A DNA stretch of 64,000 bases from CAZJUP01 sp964549275. GTDB taxonomy: Bacteria; Fidelibacterota; Marinisomatia; Marinisomatales; TCS55. Shown here in pieces: positions 1 to 10,149 of the stretch. Below the pieces are notes generated by a model that was not told where the DNA came from, did not search any database, and was given only the letters and a program-made list of their open reading frames with translations. The number at the start of each line of letters is the position of its first letter. Positions within the stretch are counted from its first letter, which is position 1. The DNA is taken from the NCBI GenBank assembly GCA_964549275.1, contig CAZJUP010000005.1, forward strand, positions 1 through 64,000. Direction: 5' to 3'. The position numbers were made by a program, and so were the translations under genes.

Positions 1-115
1 CAGAGGCTACCGGTTTTCCATGTCGGGTAAGCACAATACGATCTTTACCATATTGGGCTGAATTAATCACCTCAGCTAATTTTTTTCTGGCTTCTAATGT
101 GGATATTTTTGTCAT
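1..115 (-). CDS. Phd/YefM-family antitoxin, N-terminal part (cut by the left edge)
   Basis: Read leftward from the ATG at 113-115, the frame stays open to the window edge (38 codons). It starts MTKISTLEARKKLAEVIN and continues with a segment ending RHGKPVAS. The early 'S..EAR..LAEVIN' helix and the '(I/V)T(R/K)HGKPVA' strand are hallmarks of the Phd/YefM antitoxin fold, which binds DNA as a dimer and neutralises a Doc- or YoeB/RelE-type toxin. The partner toxin would lie off the left edge and cannot be seen. A perfect palindrome with a TGTACA centre lies just upstream, which fits an autoregulated TA operon. The family call is fairly safe; the toxin type is unknown. Confidence 0.75.
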   Translation of the reverse strand, partial: MTKISTLEARKKLAEVINSAQYGKDRIVLTRHGKPVAS

Positions 116-124
116 AATCATTCC

Positions 125-148
125 TGTATATTATGTACATAATATACA
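125..148. promoter_or_regulatory. 24-bp perfect palindromic operator of the Phd/YefM-type operon
   Basis: Bases 125-148 are a perfect inverted repeat with no spacer. The centre is ATGTACAT and the arms are A/T-rich. It ends 10 bp upstream of the antitoxin start codon. TGTACA is the known core bound by YefM-YoeB complexes, so this is very probably the autoregulatory operator. The palindrome is seen directly; its role is inferred. Confidence 0.65.
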
Positions 149-229
149 TATTATATATTTCGCATATCAAGTGATTTAATTCACAGTATTTAGGGTATCT
201 TTTCTTTTAAATTGACGGTGGGAGATTAA

Positions 230-260
230 ACAAATAAAACCCTCTCGTGAGCCTGAGAGG
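230..260 (-). terminator. Rho-independent terminator after the giant-protein operon
   Basis: On the minus strand, a CCTCTC/GAGAGG stem (241-246 with 255-260) with an 8-nt loop is followed by GTTTTATTTG. It lies about 40 bp after the stop codon of the giant secreted protein, as expected for an intrinsic terminator. An outer imperfect repeat (216-226 with 285-295) and another hairpin (259-269 with 278-288, two mismatches) enclose or abut it, so the 3' UTR may fold further. Confidence 0.65.
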
Positions 261-300
261 ATAGCCAAAGGAGTATATTTGCCGATCCCCCACCGGAGGC

Positions 301-3300
301 TTATTTCAACAAAATCATTTTTCGTGTCTTATTCAAGACGACTTTCCCTTGACCATTCCGGAATAATGCATGATAGAAGTAAACACCGGTGGATACCTTG
401 TCACCCAAGTTGTTCCGGCCATTCCATATGAAGTTGTAATAGCCTGCTGGGCGGAGTTCATTATGGGCCAGTCGTGTAATCTCTTCACCCAATAGGTTGT
501 AAATGATGAGATCCACTTGGGCATCTTCTTCCAGACTGATCATAATAGACGTCTGTGGATTGAATGGGTTGGGATAGTTCTGGGCCAATGTAAATGCATC
601 GGGATAGAGGCTCACACCTGCATTATTATCCTCAACAAATTGTTTCGTACCCACCACAAGACGAAACTCTTGCTTCAAGTAGCTTTCAGAGCCCGTATTG
701 GCAAATCTGTACTGGGCATCCCATTCTAAGTTCTTGGCCTGCTTCGTGGTCTTATTGATGAGGAAGACATCATATTCATCCGGGATATATCCTAATCCTT
801 CAAATGTGATGTACGTCCGCTGACCATTCGTTGGGGCAAATACTTGAAGATCCCAGTAGTGGCCTTCTTCGTTGGGCTTACGGATATCTTTGGCATAGAG
901 ATCCGGTGTTTCTTGACGATTCCTATTATCAATCCGCAATACCACATCTCCCGGAACGCCAGGCGGTTCAAACTCATCCAATGGATCATACCCATCAGAA
1001 GCAAAGGATCTCACACCGACACTATTGAGTTCATCCCGGGCATTACCCGTGGTGGCGACCATATCCACGATCCATTCGTTTGCATCCATGGGATAATCAT
1101 CGGGATTCATGGCCTTGGCCATTTTGTTAAATCCTTGACCGCGACCATCGATCTTAATCTGACCTGCACCGCCGGATTTATAGATATAGCCATACCATGG
1201 TTTCAGGGACGACCCAGCGTTGGACCATGATCCATTCCATGTGTAAATAGAACCTGCATCTCTGATATTTTCATCATTTTCTGTGTACACATTATCTAAT
1301 GAAATATCAAAATTGTATGGTGTCCCAAAAAACTTCCATTGGCCGCTACTTACAGCTACACTGTATGGGGGATCGGTAGGTGTGGTTGTCCCCTGACCGA
1401 AATTGAACTGTAACTGAGGATTATCTGTATATTTATCGGGATCGTAGATGAGGAAGTACCCATTGCCCATGGTGACGGATGATGGGTTTTCTTGCCATCC
1501 ATTGCTATAGCCATATAGGCGATAGTTGAACTCATTGGGTCCTTCATTATCCGGATCCAAAACAGATGTGATGGCGCTTTTTGCATTACCCACATCAAAT
1601 GGAATGGAGAAGAATACATAATTGGTGGAATCTGTACCACCGGGAACACCACTGGACCATCGCGAAGATGTTGTCACAGCAGACTCCGTTTTTACTTTCA
1701 CAGAATGGAGTGATTTATCCGATGGCCACTGGCCCCTATTCCCCACACTGTCTTCTGAACTGATATAATATTCCACACCGGTAGATTTCACATCAGATCC
1801 GGGGATATTCACAGGTCCTGACAATAGATCTGCCGCAATAAATCCTGTGTTCGAACCGGAACGGCGATAGTGTAAGCGGCCATGTTTCACACCGGATGCA
1901 CCATCAGAAAATGTGGCATTAATGGCTGGTGAGGTTGAATTTTCATCAATCACGGTTAAGGGACTATTATGGGTAATAGATGGTGGCGAAAGGTCCACAC
2001 CAAAATAACCGGAATCAGAACGTGTAGTATTGCCAGCAGAGTCCGCCACCTCTACCCACCAGGTGTAATAGCCATCTGCAAGGGGGGTTGAACCATTCAC
2101 ATATCCCATATCCGAACCGCCATCAAAGTTTACATCACTGCGGGTATAGGTGCCGTAATGGTTATCATTGATAAAGAGCTGCCATTCTTTAATACCGGAG
2201 GGATAGTCGCCCTTATCATCCCATTCAAAACGGGGCTTATCTGATGTATAAAATACTTGGCCTTGATAGGAGTCCGGATTATGCGTAATGAAGTTCTCCG
2301 GGGCCACATTATCAAAATAAGCTTTTACGCTTCGTGAACTGTCTTTATGCTCATTCCCCAATTCATCGATGAGCCAGAGGAAGGCTTCAAACTCCCCTGC
2401 TTCGGGCGCCGTAAATGAATAAGAGGTGAGTGTATCACCCGATGGGAATCCCATATATTCGTTATAGACATTAATCCCGTCTGTGATTTCTACCACGGCA
2501 CCAATCAGGTCCCGCTGCTCGGACCACACGGGCGTTTTCCAATTTAGGGTAAAGTTGGGATCACTTGTCCACGTTGATGGAGAAATGGTTAATTCCGATA
2601 CAGGGGGCGGGGCGCCAGTGACCAGCTCTTCAATCACATACATCCCCGAACGCAAAAACGCTTCACCCACACCAGCCTCAATCCTGAATCGGAAGCCTTT
2701 ACCCCTGTCCTGATCGGTGACTTGAAAAGTGGCAGAAGCATCGCCCCCTTCTGTGTCTGTATCTCCACTGACAAACTTAACATATTTCTGGTTGGGGAAA
2801 ATATTCCAGCTCATGCTTTCATTGCTGGAGACCAGGTTGCCATCGATATCACCGGTGGTTACCGTGATCTTCAGCGCCTGATCCAGCTTTACAAATGTGG
2901 TATCCTCATCTGCCTCAATATCATCGGCCATGGCCAAAAGATACTTGCTGGCACCGGCTTCATATGCTCCGATATCCGGAGTCCCCACACGGTAGTAGCC
3001 GCGAATATCGGTAATGGGGGCATTGACTCCATTGGGGAAACTATACGCACCGGCATCAATAGCCGGGCTATTATTGCTCAGCTGGAAATTACCGGAAGAG
3101 GGATTTTTAAATTTGGGTTCTGCGCTAATAGGATCCGTCCCATAATCTGAAGATCTATCAAAAAGATTATTATAAAGTTGTACGATATTCCCCGCAACTC
3201 CCCATTCAGTGAAATCTTGAGCGCCGTCTTGCTCATGTGTTTCATTGAAATAGATAATATTATTACCAACAACCGGTGCATTCTCGCCCGTATCGTTATT

Positions 3301-6300
3301 ATGCTGTATCAACAAACCGGGAGTAAAAACATTACTACCCGATGGTTTATCCATCTTATTAAACACAACTGTGTTATTGATAAATACTTGAGGTGGTGAA
3401 AGATTTTCAATTGTGGTTTTATGTGGCAGTAGCAGAACACCACCTCGGAAGTCCCAGCCATCTTGGTTCACCTCAGCTAATGCTCTATTATGTATAATGA
3501 GATTGTTTTCAATGCGTAATTTTGTTTGTCCCGACAGAGATACTCCATCAACAGAGCCCGTTACTCTTACTTCTGTATTTGATATTTGGTTGGCTCTGAT
3601 GATTGATAAAGGTATATCATTCCAGCTGGAAATATTATTACCATCACCACCTACACCAATATAGATTGCACCCCCCCAAGCACTCATCTTTTCGCCAGTA
3701 TTTGCATATTCATGTCGGATATAGTTTGAGTCTAAAACACTATTTTCAATGACAGCAGCGCCATGTATAGCTAATGCACCGCCCGATGGATATTTTTGTT
3801 CATTTAATGCCCCAGATTGAATCCCATTGCGTATAAATTGGCAATTATCAAAAACATGGAGCGTAGCCTGCCCCCCGTCGCTCTGGTCATCATTAATATA
3901 AACGGCACCACCACTACCATGCTCAATTCTGTTCTCCCGAAAAATGCAGTTAACAAATTTAGCCTCTTGAACATTATCAAGTAAAATAGCACCACCGGAC
4001 CCCCAACTTGAGCCATCCGATTGATTTTTATAAAAAATACAGTTATCAAAATTAACCCTTGTTTCCGTACCGGGCCCTATAATAAACGAACCACCTCCAC
4101 CTCCGCCAGTACCCTCATGTGCAACCCCATTTTTAAAGGTGATGTATTTAAAAGTTGCTATTTTGTTTTGTAAACTGAAGTGGCGACTATTAAAAGTGCC
4201 ACTAAGACTCACATCCTTGGGGTCCCCTGTCGATCCCCTTAAATGGAATTCTGTTAAATTAGAAAGAGCATCCCCACCAATCTCATTATTTATATCATGT
4301 TGACCCGTTTCTGTTAGAATAATCGTGTCACCATTTGCAATTTGAGAAAATGCATAATTCAAATTAAAGAATGGCGATGATTGCGAACCATCGTTCATAT
4401 CATTCCCATAGATATCCACCCACCAGGTGGGTCCCATGTATTGTGGCATTGCTGAAATTTCTTGCGAAAAGGCACCGCGGTAACCACTGCTGTCTACGGC
4501 CGCTACCCTAAAGTGGTATTCCGTATTATTGGTCAGGCCCGTAGCAGAAAAACTGTTTGTGGCGGATTCACCGATACTGTCTTCTGACGTGGGTTCAAAC
4601 CCGAATGTTTCGGACATATAGATCAAATACTTTTCAATATCTGTTTCAATGTTCGCATCCCAGGACAGATTAACACTTTGGCTGCCGATTGTTGCCGTTA
4701 CATTTTTCACCTGGGAAGGAAAGGGTGATTCTGCCAGGGAATTTTCATAGGCTCCCAGGTCCGGGGTGGAACCCGATGGGTTTGGTCGCGAATTACCCTG
4801 GATATCCTTGGTTGGTGAACTGACTCCCTCGAATGAGGTTGTACCAGAACCAATAAGCGTACTTGCAGATGTTAAAGTAAAATCTTCTTTGGTTGTATCT
4901 GTAAATGAGGGAGAATCTGTATAAATATTACTCCCCCAATTTAAATTACCATAATCATTGCCAACTGTTTCAGGATTAACTCTAGTATAATCAACTTGGG
5001 CATCCGAGCCGCCTTGCCCGCCTGAAATAGAAAAATCATTGATATCTGAGTGATTCTGCTCTTTATTATTCATAAAAATAGAATTGAAAATAATCGGGCC
5101 ATTTGAGCCATAGATGCTAATGGCACCACCGCCACCAGCAGCAGAATTTTCAACAAACGTGCTATTGATAACATGCAAGTAGGTATCATAAGCCCACCCC
5201 CCGTCACCTTGCACTCTTGGCATTGCTGCTATTGCGCCGCCATGGGCTCCTTGATTATTTGCCTTATTTTTATAAAAAAGAGAATTTTGAATGACTGTAT
5301 TATGTCGAGCGTTAATAGCACCACCCTCATTTCTTCCCTCATTTTTAATGAATTCGCAGCCGTCGATTAGTGTGTATATACCACTGAATGCGTAATTACC
5401 ATCACCATCAATAGCAATGGCACCTGTTGATTGGGAATCACCTTGTCCACTATGAATGGATCGATTTGATTCAAATCGACAATAATAGAATTTAGAACCG
5501 GGGCTACTCATATATACAGCGGCTACAGAAGAAGTACTGTTATAATTTATTATCGTATTGTTTAAAAAGTAGATTTTTTCAAATGTAACGGATGCAAATC
5601 CTTCCATTCTAACAGATCCAGCCCCGAGCCCTCCAGTATTGGTTTGACCTCCTACCTCGCCGTTTTTAAGCGTTAGTCCTATTAGTTTTGTTTTTGATGC
5701 AGATACTGTGGTGCCGGAATTGTTATTAAATTGAAAATGGAGGTTCTGTTTTTCTGCATCAATAATGACACTATCCCAGGTTGTAGGATATTGGGACATA
5801 ATCACCAAATTTTTTCCTTCAGAATCTAAATCCCGGTTTTTTGATCCTGTATAGGTACCCGGTTTAATTTTGATTGTATCACCTTCATTGGCTTCATGCA
5901 TGGCATGATCAAGGCTAATAAAAGGACTGGTTTTACTTCCTTCATTGCTGTTATCATTACCGTCCGTGGCTACCCACCAGATTGGCCCGGAAAATTTCGG
6001 TGTAATATCCACCGTGGCAGAGGCCGTGCCTTCATAGCCAAGTTTGCTAACTGCTGTTACACGGAAATAATAACGCGTTGCATTATCCAGACCTGTTATG
6101 GTATAGGTGGTTTCATGGGGTGACGTTTTTGCCGATGTTGCACCCACGTAATATGTAGCAGCAACACTAAAAGCGTCGGTGTGCTTATACACTTTATATG
6201 CCGAGTCTGCATCAGCAACTGCATCCCAGTTAAGGGTAACTTGGCCGCTACCACCCACTGCCGTTACGTTTGCCACTTGTTTGGGATAGGGTGATTTGGC

Positions 6301-9267
6301 CAGGCTGTTTTCGTAAGCCCCCATATCGGGAGTAGAGCCAGCGGGGTTGGGCCGGATACCACCTGTAATATCCTTAGCAGGGGCGGCATATCCTTCCATA
6401 TTATTGGTACCCGCACCGATTAATAGCGATTTGTTTGAAAGGGTAAAATCTCCATTGGCCGAGTCAGAGAACTCCGGCTCATAGGATACAGAGTAATCGC
6501 CAAACCTGGAATATTGGTTGTGTTGTGTTAGGTACTGAACATCATTATAGTCTTCATTAAATTTGATTTTTTCATCATTATAATTAAGGTATATCTGATG
6601 GTGATTTGTTTCGCCAAGCAGTTTATTCCCCCAAATAATATTATTAAAAAAATAGATCACACCTGGATCCCAACCGGAAATATCGACCCCTGCACCATCG
6701 ATATAAGAATCGCTTTTTTCTGAGGTCACCCAGTTGTTGACCACTGTATTGTTTCGAAACAGAACCAGTAAAGATTTTGACGACTGGGTATTATTATCCC
6801 AGTAGTTTGGATTATAGAGATAAACCGCTCCGCCACTGGCGTTCTGTTGGTTGGTATTCCCTAATGAAGAATAAACATAATTATCATAAAACAAGTTGTT
6901 TTCAACTACTGCCTGATAGTGATAGATAGCGATGGCGCCACCCCGGGCCTCATGTTTTGCTTTCACATAATTATTTTTAAATATGCTATTTTTAATTTTT
7001 AAGGTGTCTGTAGATTTATTCAGGTTTTCTGCAAAAATAGCACCACCCACATGTCCAGAATCATCACCGTAAATATAATTACCATCAAAAGTGCAGCCGT
7101 CAATGATCGTTTTCCCATTGTTACTGATAAAAACTGCACCTGAGGTTGACCAGTTTTCACCAGTAGAATAATTCTCTTTAAAGATTACATTCTTTAATTT
7201 AACTGCAGCACTGTTTATTTCGATCGATCCGCCGCCACGACTGGTCGTTTTACCATTATATAAAGTCAGGCCAATAATTTGGAAGGTGGTATCTTCATTA
7301 TTATCAAAAGTGAAGTGGCGATCCCTTCCCCCAGCATCGATAATGATTTGATCGGCTGAATAGTCCGGGTCTCCCATGATAATAAAACTTTTATTACCAT
7401 TTTCATTGATACCACGATTGTTGGACCCTGTGTGGGTTCCTTTCATCATGACAATGGTATCTCCGGCAGCAGCAATTTCAATCCCATTGGATAAATGATT
7501 TATCGGTGAGGATGAGGATCCTAAATCATAATTAGTGGTTGTGTCAGAAAGAGATTTGCCGTCGCTGGCAGCCACATACCATTTGGGCCCTTGATAGCGT
7601 GGTGTCACCGTTTTCGCGCCAGATTGGGCGCCTTCTACTCCGGTGCTGGTATTCTTGGCTGATACAGTGAAAGAATAGGTGGTACCATTGCTCAAGCCGG
7701 TGACTGAATAGGACGTACTTGTGGTCTGGGCCACATTGGTTCCATCCTGGTAAATCTGGTATTCAATATTGGATGCATTTGTTGAACTGCTCAAAGATTC
7801 CTTGACCACACCCCAACTAAGAGACGCCCCTTCAGTGGCGCGGGTAACAGTTAATCCTGATACGGGCAGGGGCGCAGTGGAAGCGCTGTTACTGTTTTCA
7901 TAAGCACCCATGTCGGGATTTGAACCGGATGGATTAGGGCGCGCGTTCCCCAATATATCTTCTGTGGGGGCAGATAGGCCTTCATCAGACCAGGTGGCTA
8001 CACCAGCTCCAATGAGCGGGCTTTTGTCTGAAAGGCTGTAATCCCCATTGGCGGTATCTTTATAAACCGGGACTACTTCATAGGTATAATCCCCAGACCA
8101 GCTCATCCCCGTACTGCCTTGAACATTGGAATAATCTAAAGTCAGTTTGTAGCCGTTTGTATTACCGGCGCCGATCACTTCATTTTTTAAATAATCCGAG
8201 CCAGTCGTAACCCGCTCTGTCTGCTCAATGAGCACTTTACTGCCAGAAACAATTGTATTAAAAATGTATGTTTTTGAATTAGCGTTATCACTCCATCGTC
8301 CGTAATTGATGGTCCCCCCCCGCATATCGCCATAGTTGGAAGATAGCGTTTGAATATAATTACCATGGAATGTCGAGTTCACGATCTTCATCACACCACC
8401 GTCGTAACTGGACCCATTCCAATAACTTGCCTCAAAAAGTATGGCACCACCCCAGGCTTCGTTTCCCGTACCGCCATTATTGGCAATTGCACGGTTATTC
8501 ACAAACAGACAGTTTTCAAAATCCACATTTCTAGCACTGTAAACTGCGCCACCGTAGGCACTATGTTTCACTTTCAAATAATTATTGATGAATTTGGTCT
8601 TTTTGAAATATATAGTGTTTTCTAAGTCAACTTTACTATTGGGCCACTGGATATTGACAGCGCCACCATTATTACCACCATCAGGATTATTTACATAATT
8701 CCCTTCAAAAGTACATCCAGTGAAAGATGGTGTTGCACCTTCACGAATAATGATGGCGCCACCACCTTCCTGGCCATTAGTGCTATTATTTTCCCAAGTA
8801 CAATCAATAAATTGAATATTGGTGTTGTTAGTTAAATTTATAGATCCAGCCCCAGGCCAGTTGTCGGCATATCCGTTTTTAAAGGTGATTCCTTTAATTA
8901 TTGTTTCCGATGACTGGCCATCATCAAAAATAAAATGCCTGTTTTTCTCTTCGGCGTCAAAAATAGTGCTATCTGCACCGCCAGTGCCCATCAGAACAAA
9001 ATCATTACTTGTGTTTAAATTAATTTCATCATTCCCAAAATCGTAGTAACTCAGAGTACCATCACTGGTTAAACTGGGCTTAACCTTGATCGTATCGCCG
9101 CTGGACCAAGTATTGCTCTCTAAGGCATGATGCACTGTTTTGAAGGCCGTTGCTTCGGTAGATCCTGCATTGGAATTATTCCCATTTTTTAAATCAACCC
9201 ACCAAATATTTTGTGCAACTGAAACAGAGAATAGGGCAGTTATAATCAGTAGTCGTTTTTTCATCAT
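301..9267 (-). CDS. Giant secreted beta-helix/FN3 repeat protein with C-terminal Por (T9SS) sorting domain
   Basis: This 2,988-residue protein has an N-terminal signal peptide (hydrophobic core after MMKKR, probable cleavage after SVAQ). Four modules follow, starting near residues 22, 565, 1097 and 1613. Each opens with a (W/Y)WV..(D/N)G motif and a 'SPF..L..A...GDTI' strand. Each continues with a right-handed parallel beta-helix rich in 'GGAI', 'NN.F' and 'NSIF' turns, then a 'DI.G..RPNP.GS.PDMGAYENS' closing motif. The first three modules end in an FN3 domain. After about residue 2080 come Ig-like domains. The last ~90 residues, with 'LAQNYPNPFNP' and an amphipathic strand set, are a type A Por secretion/sorting domain. 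A surface or extracellular adhesin or polysaccharide-binding role is likely; enzyme activity cannot be judged. A CsgG-like gene lies 3 bp upstream on the same strand. Confidence 0.85.
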   Translation of the reverse strand: MMKKRLLIITALFSVSVAQNIWWVDLKNGNNSNAGSTEATAFKTVHHALESNTWSSGDTIKVKPSLTSDGTLSYYDFGNDEINLNTSNDFVLMGTGGADSTIFDAEEKNRHFIFDDGQSSETIIKGITFKNGYADNWPGAGSINLTNNTNIQFIDCTWENNSTNGQEGGGAIIIREGATPSFTGCTFEGNYVNNPDGGNNGGAVNIQWPNSKVDLENTIYFKKTKFINNYLKVKHSAYGGAVYSARNVDFENCLFVNNRAIANNGGTGNEAWGGAILFEASYWNGSSYDGGVMKIVNSTFHGNYIQTLSSNYGDMRGGTINYGRWSDNANSKTYIFNTIVSGSKVLIEQTERVTTGSDYLKNEVIGAGNTNGYKLTLDYSNVQGSTGMSWSGDYTYEVVPVYKDTANGDYSLSDKSPLIGAGVATWSDEGLSAPTEDILGNARPNPSGSNPDMGAYENSNSASTAPLPVSGLTVTRATEGASLSWGVVKESLSSSTNASNIEYQIYQDGTNVAQTTSTSYSVTGLSNGTTYSFTVSAKNTSTGVEGAQSGAKTVTPRYQGPKWYVAASDGKSLSDTTTNYDLGSSSSPINHLSNGIEIAAAGDTIVMMKGTHTGSNNRGINENGNKSFIIMGDPDYSADQIIIDAGGRDRHFTFDNNEDTTFQIIGLTLYNGKTTSRGGGSIEINSAAVKLKNVIFKENYSTGENWSTSGAVFISNNGKTIIDGCTFDGNYIYGDDSGHVGGAIFAENLNKSTDTLKIKNSIFKNNYVKAKHEARGGAIAIYHYQAVVENNLFYDNYVYSSLGNTNQQNASGGAVYLYNPNYWDNNTQSSKSLLVLFRNNTVVNNWVTSEKSDSYIDGAGVDISGWDPGVIYFFNNIIWGNKLLGETNHHQIYLNYNDEKIKFNEDYNDVQYLTQHNQYSRFGDYSVSYEPEFSDSANGDFTLSNKSLLIGAGTNNMEGYAAPAKDITGGIRPNPAGSTPDMGAYENSLAKSPYPKQVANVTAVGGSGQVTLNWDAVADADSAYKVYKHTDAFSVAATYYVGATSAKTSPHETTYTITGLDNATRYYFRVTAVSKLGYEGTASATVDITPKFSGPIWWVATDGNDNSNEGSKTSPFISLDHAMHEANEGDTIKIKPGTYTGSKNRDLDSEGKNLVIMSQYPTTWDSVIIDAEKQNLHFQFNNNSGTTVSASKTKLIGLTLKNGEVGGQTNTGGLGAGSVRMEGFASVTFEKIYFLNNTIINYNSTSSVAAVYMSSPGSKFYYCRFESNRSIHSGQGDSQSTGAIAIDGDGNYAFSGIYTLIDGCEFIKNEGRNEGGAINARHNTVIQNSLFYKNKANNQGAHGGAIAAMPRVQGDGGWAYDTYLHVINSTFVENSAAGGGGAISIYGSNGPIIFNSIFMNNKEQNHSDINDFSISGGQGGSDAQVDYTRVNPETVGNDYGNLNWGSNIYTDSPSFTDTTKEDFTLTSASTLIGSGTTSFEGVSSPTKDIQGNSRPNPSGSTPDLGAYENSLAESPFPSQVKNVTATIGSQSVNLSWDANIETDIEKYLIYMSETFGFEPTSEDSIGESATNSFSATGLTNNTEYHFRVAAVDSSGYRGAFSQEISAMPQYMGPTWWVDIYGNDMNDGSQSSPFFNLNYAFSQIANGDTIILTETGQHDINNEIGGDALSNLTEFHLRGSTGDPKDVSLSGTFNSRHFSLQNKIATFKYITFKNGVAHEGTGGGGGGSFIIGPGTETRVNFDNCIFYKNQSDGSSWGSGGAILLDNVQEAKFVNCIFRENRIEHGSGGAVYINDDQSDGGQATLHVFDNCQFIRNGIQSGALNEQKYPSGGALAIHGAAVIENSVLDSNYIRHEYANTGEKMSAWGGAIYIGVGGDGNNISSWNDIPLSIIRANQISNTEVRVTGSVDGVSLSGQTKLRIENNLIIHNRALAEVNQDGWDFRGGVLLLPHKTTIENLSPPQVFINNTVVFNKMDKPSGSNVFTPGLLIQHNNDTGENAPVVGNNIIYFNETHEQDGAQDFTEWGVAGNIVQLYNNLFDRSSDYGTDPISAEPKFKNPSSGNFQLSNNSPAIDAGAYSFPNGVNAPITDIRGYYRVGTPDIGAYEAGASKYLLAMADDIEADEDTTFVKLDQALKITVTTGDIDGNLVSSNESMSWNIFPNQKYVKFVSGDTDTEGGDASATFQVTDQDRGKGFRFRIEAGVGEAFLRSGMYVIEELVTGAPPPVSELTISPSTWTSDPNFTLNWKTPVWSEQRDLIGAVVEITDGINVYNEYMGFPSGDTLTSYSFTAPEAGEFEAFLWLIDELGNEHKDSSRSVKAYFDNVAPENFITHNPDSYQGQVFYTSDKPRFEWDDKGDYPSGIKEWQLFINDNHYGTYTRSDVNFDGGSDMGYVNGSTPLADGYYTWWVEVADSAGNTTRSDSGYFGVDLSPPSITHNSPLTVIDENSTSPAINATFSDGASGVKHGRLHYRRSGSNTGFIAADLLSGPVNIPGSDVKSTGVEYYISSEDSVGNRGQWPSDKSLHSVKVKTESAVTTSSRWSSGVPGGTDSTNYVFFSIPFDVGNAKSAITSVLDPDNEGPNEFNYRLYGYSNGWQENPSSVTMGNGYFLIYDPDKYTDNPQLQFNFGQGTTTPTDPPYSVAVSSGQWKFFGTPYNFDISLDNVYTENDENIRDAGSIYTWNGSWSNAGSSLKPWYGYIYKSGGAGQIKIDGRGQGFNKMAKAMNPDDYPMDANEWIVDMVATTGNARDELNSVGVRSFASDGYDPLDEFEPPGVPGDVVLRIDNRNRQETPDLYAKDIRKPNEEGHYWDLQVFAPTNGQRTYITFEGLGYIPDEYDVFLINKTTKQAKNLEWDAQYRFANTGSESYLKQEFRLVVGTKQFVEDNNAGVSLYPDAFTLAQNYPNPFNPQTSIMISLEEDAQVDLIIYNLLGEEITRLAHNELRPAGYYNFIWNGRNNLGDKVSTGVYFYHALFRNGQGKVVLNKTRKMILLK

Positions 9268-9270
9268 GGC

Positions 9271-9978
9271 TTAACCCTCCGGCAGTGTTGGAGGTTCAGG
9301 CAGGGGTACCGGTACTGGATCAAACAAGCCAGCAGCATAAGCACCCCCAAGTCCTCCCCCAATCAAAAGGACTGCCCATAGTGTTCGTTTTGCACCTTTA
9401 CTCATGGGTTTTCGGGGCTCTTTTGGCTGTTCCACAGGCTCTGGGGTACCGCCTGCTCTGGCAAGCAGATCAGCCGGGGGCGTTAAACCGACCAGTTCCC
9501 AGGCTACTACTTCAATAACGGGTAATAGACCATCCACTTCACCTTTATAGGTCTTGGATACAGAGCGGATCGTTGCTCCTGTTTCTACGGAAAACAGTTT
9601 TGAATCAATAGTATAGGTATTCCCTAATTTACCAAAAGAACCTGATACCATATTTTCTACACCCAAAAGGGCACCAACCTCAGCGGCACACTCTGCGGTG
9701 GTACAGCCAGATTGCTGAAACCCCTGCTCCTGTAAAATTTCATCCATTTGATTGCGCTCTACCATAATAACCGCATCCGTATTGACCATTTCACTCATCA
9801 AACGGTCGGTGAGTGTGGCTGCTTCCATTTGGTCGATCCCCCGACCCTCAAAATCTAAAATAGCAACTGTTTCTTTGCCTTCTGCAATCATGGCTGATGT
9901 TTGTTCATTTAGGGTGTTCTGGGCTTGCCCCAGTAGGAGGTGAACAATAGATAATACTGATATAAATGTATTTTTCAT
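9271..9978 (-). CDS. CsgG/DUF2380-like exported protein with a late membrane segment
   Basis: The 235-residue product starts with a signal peptide (FISVLSIVHLLLGQAQ). A domain of about 130 residues follows, with 'VAILDFEGRGI', 'LTDRLMSEM', 'VMVERNQMDEILQEQGFQQSG' and 'LLGVENMVSGSFGKLG'. This is the pattern of the CsgG/TolB-N-like fold, in which a periplasmic domain of curli-secretion or LpoB-like proteins shares a common alpha/beta topology. A proline-rich stretch and one hydrophobic helix (TLWAVLLIGGGLGGAYAAGLF) precede a short proline-rich tail. The gene ends 3 bp before the giant protein starts, so the two are co-transcribed. A role in exporting, anchoring or sensing the giant protein is possible but inferred from adjacency only. 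Confidence 0.6.
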   Translation of the reverse strand: MKNTFISVLSIVHLLLGQAQNTLNEQTSAMIAEGKETVAILDFEGRGIDQMEAATLTDRLMSEMVNTDAVIMVERNQMDEILQEQGFQQSGCTTAECAAEVGALLGVENMVSGSFGKLGNTYTIDSKLFSVETGATIRSVSKTYKGEVDGLLPVIEVVAWELVGLTPPADLLARAGGTPEPVEQPKEPRKPMSKGAKRTLWAVLLIGGGLGGAYAAGLFDPVPVPLPEPPTLPEG

Positions 9979-10149
9979 TAGGCTATCCTTTTCGACTCAC
10001 GGGTGAAAATCCTAGCCTGAATATATAAGTCGGCACTTTATAAAATGCTTAAAGATAACCTTAAAATATTCTTAAAATTGAAATTAATTTCATTTTTCTA
10101 CGACATTGACATCCCAGACATTGATCCGGGAGCAAATATATAAATAGCT

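Noticed and set aside
240..295. Glycine-riboswitch-like strings (CTCTCAGG, GGCAA) near the first terminator
   Set aside because: The conserved order and partner helices of the glycine riboswitch are missing, and the place is downstream of a gene rather than before one.
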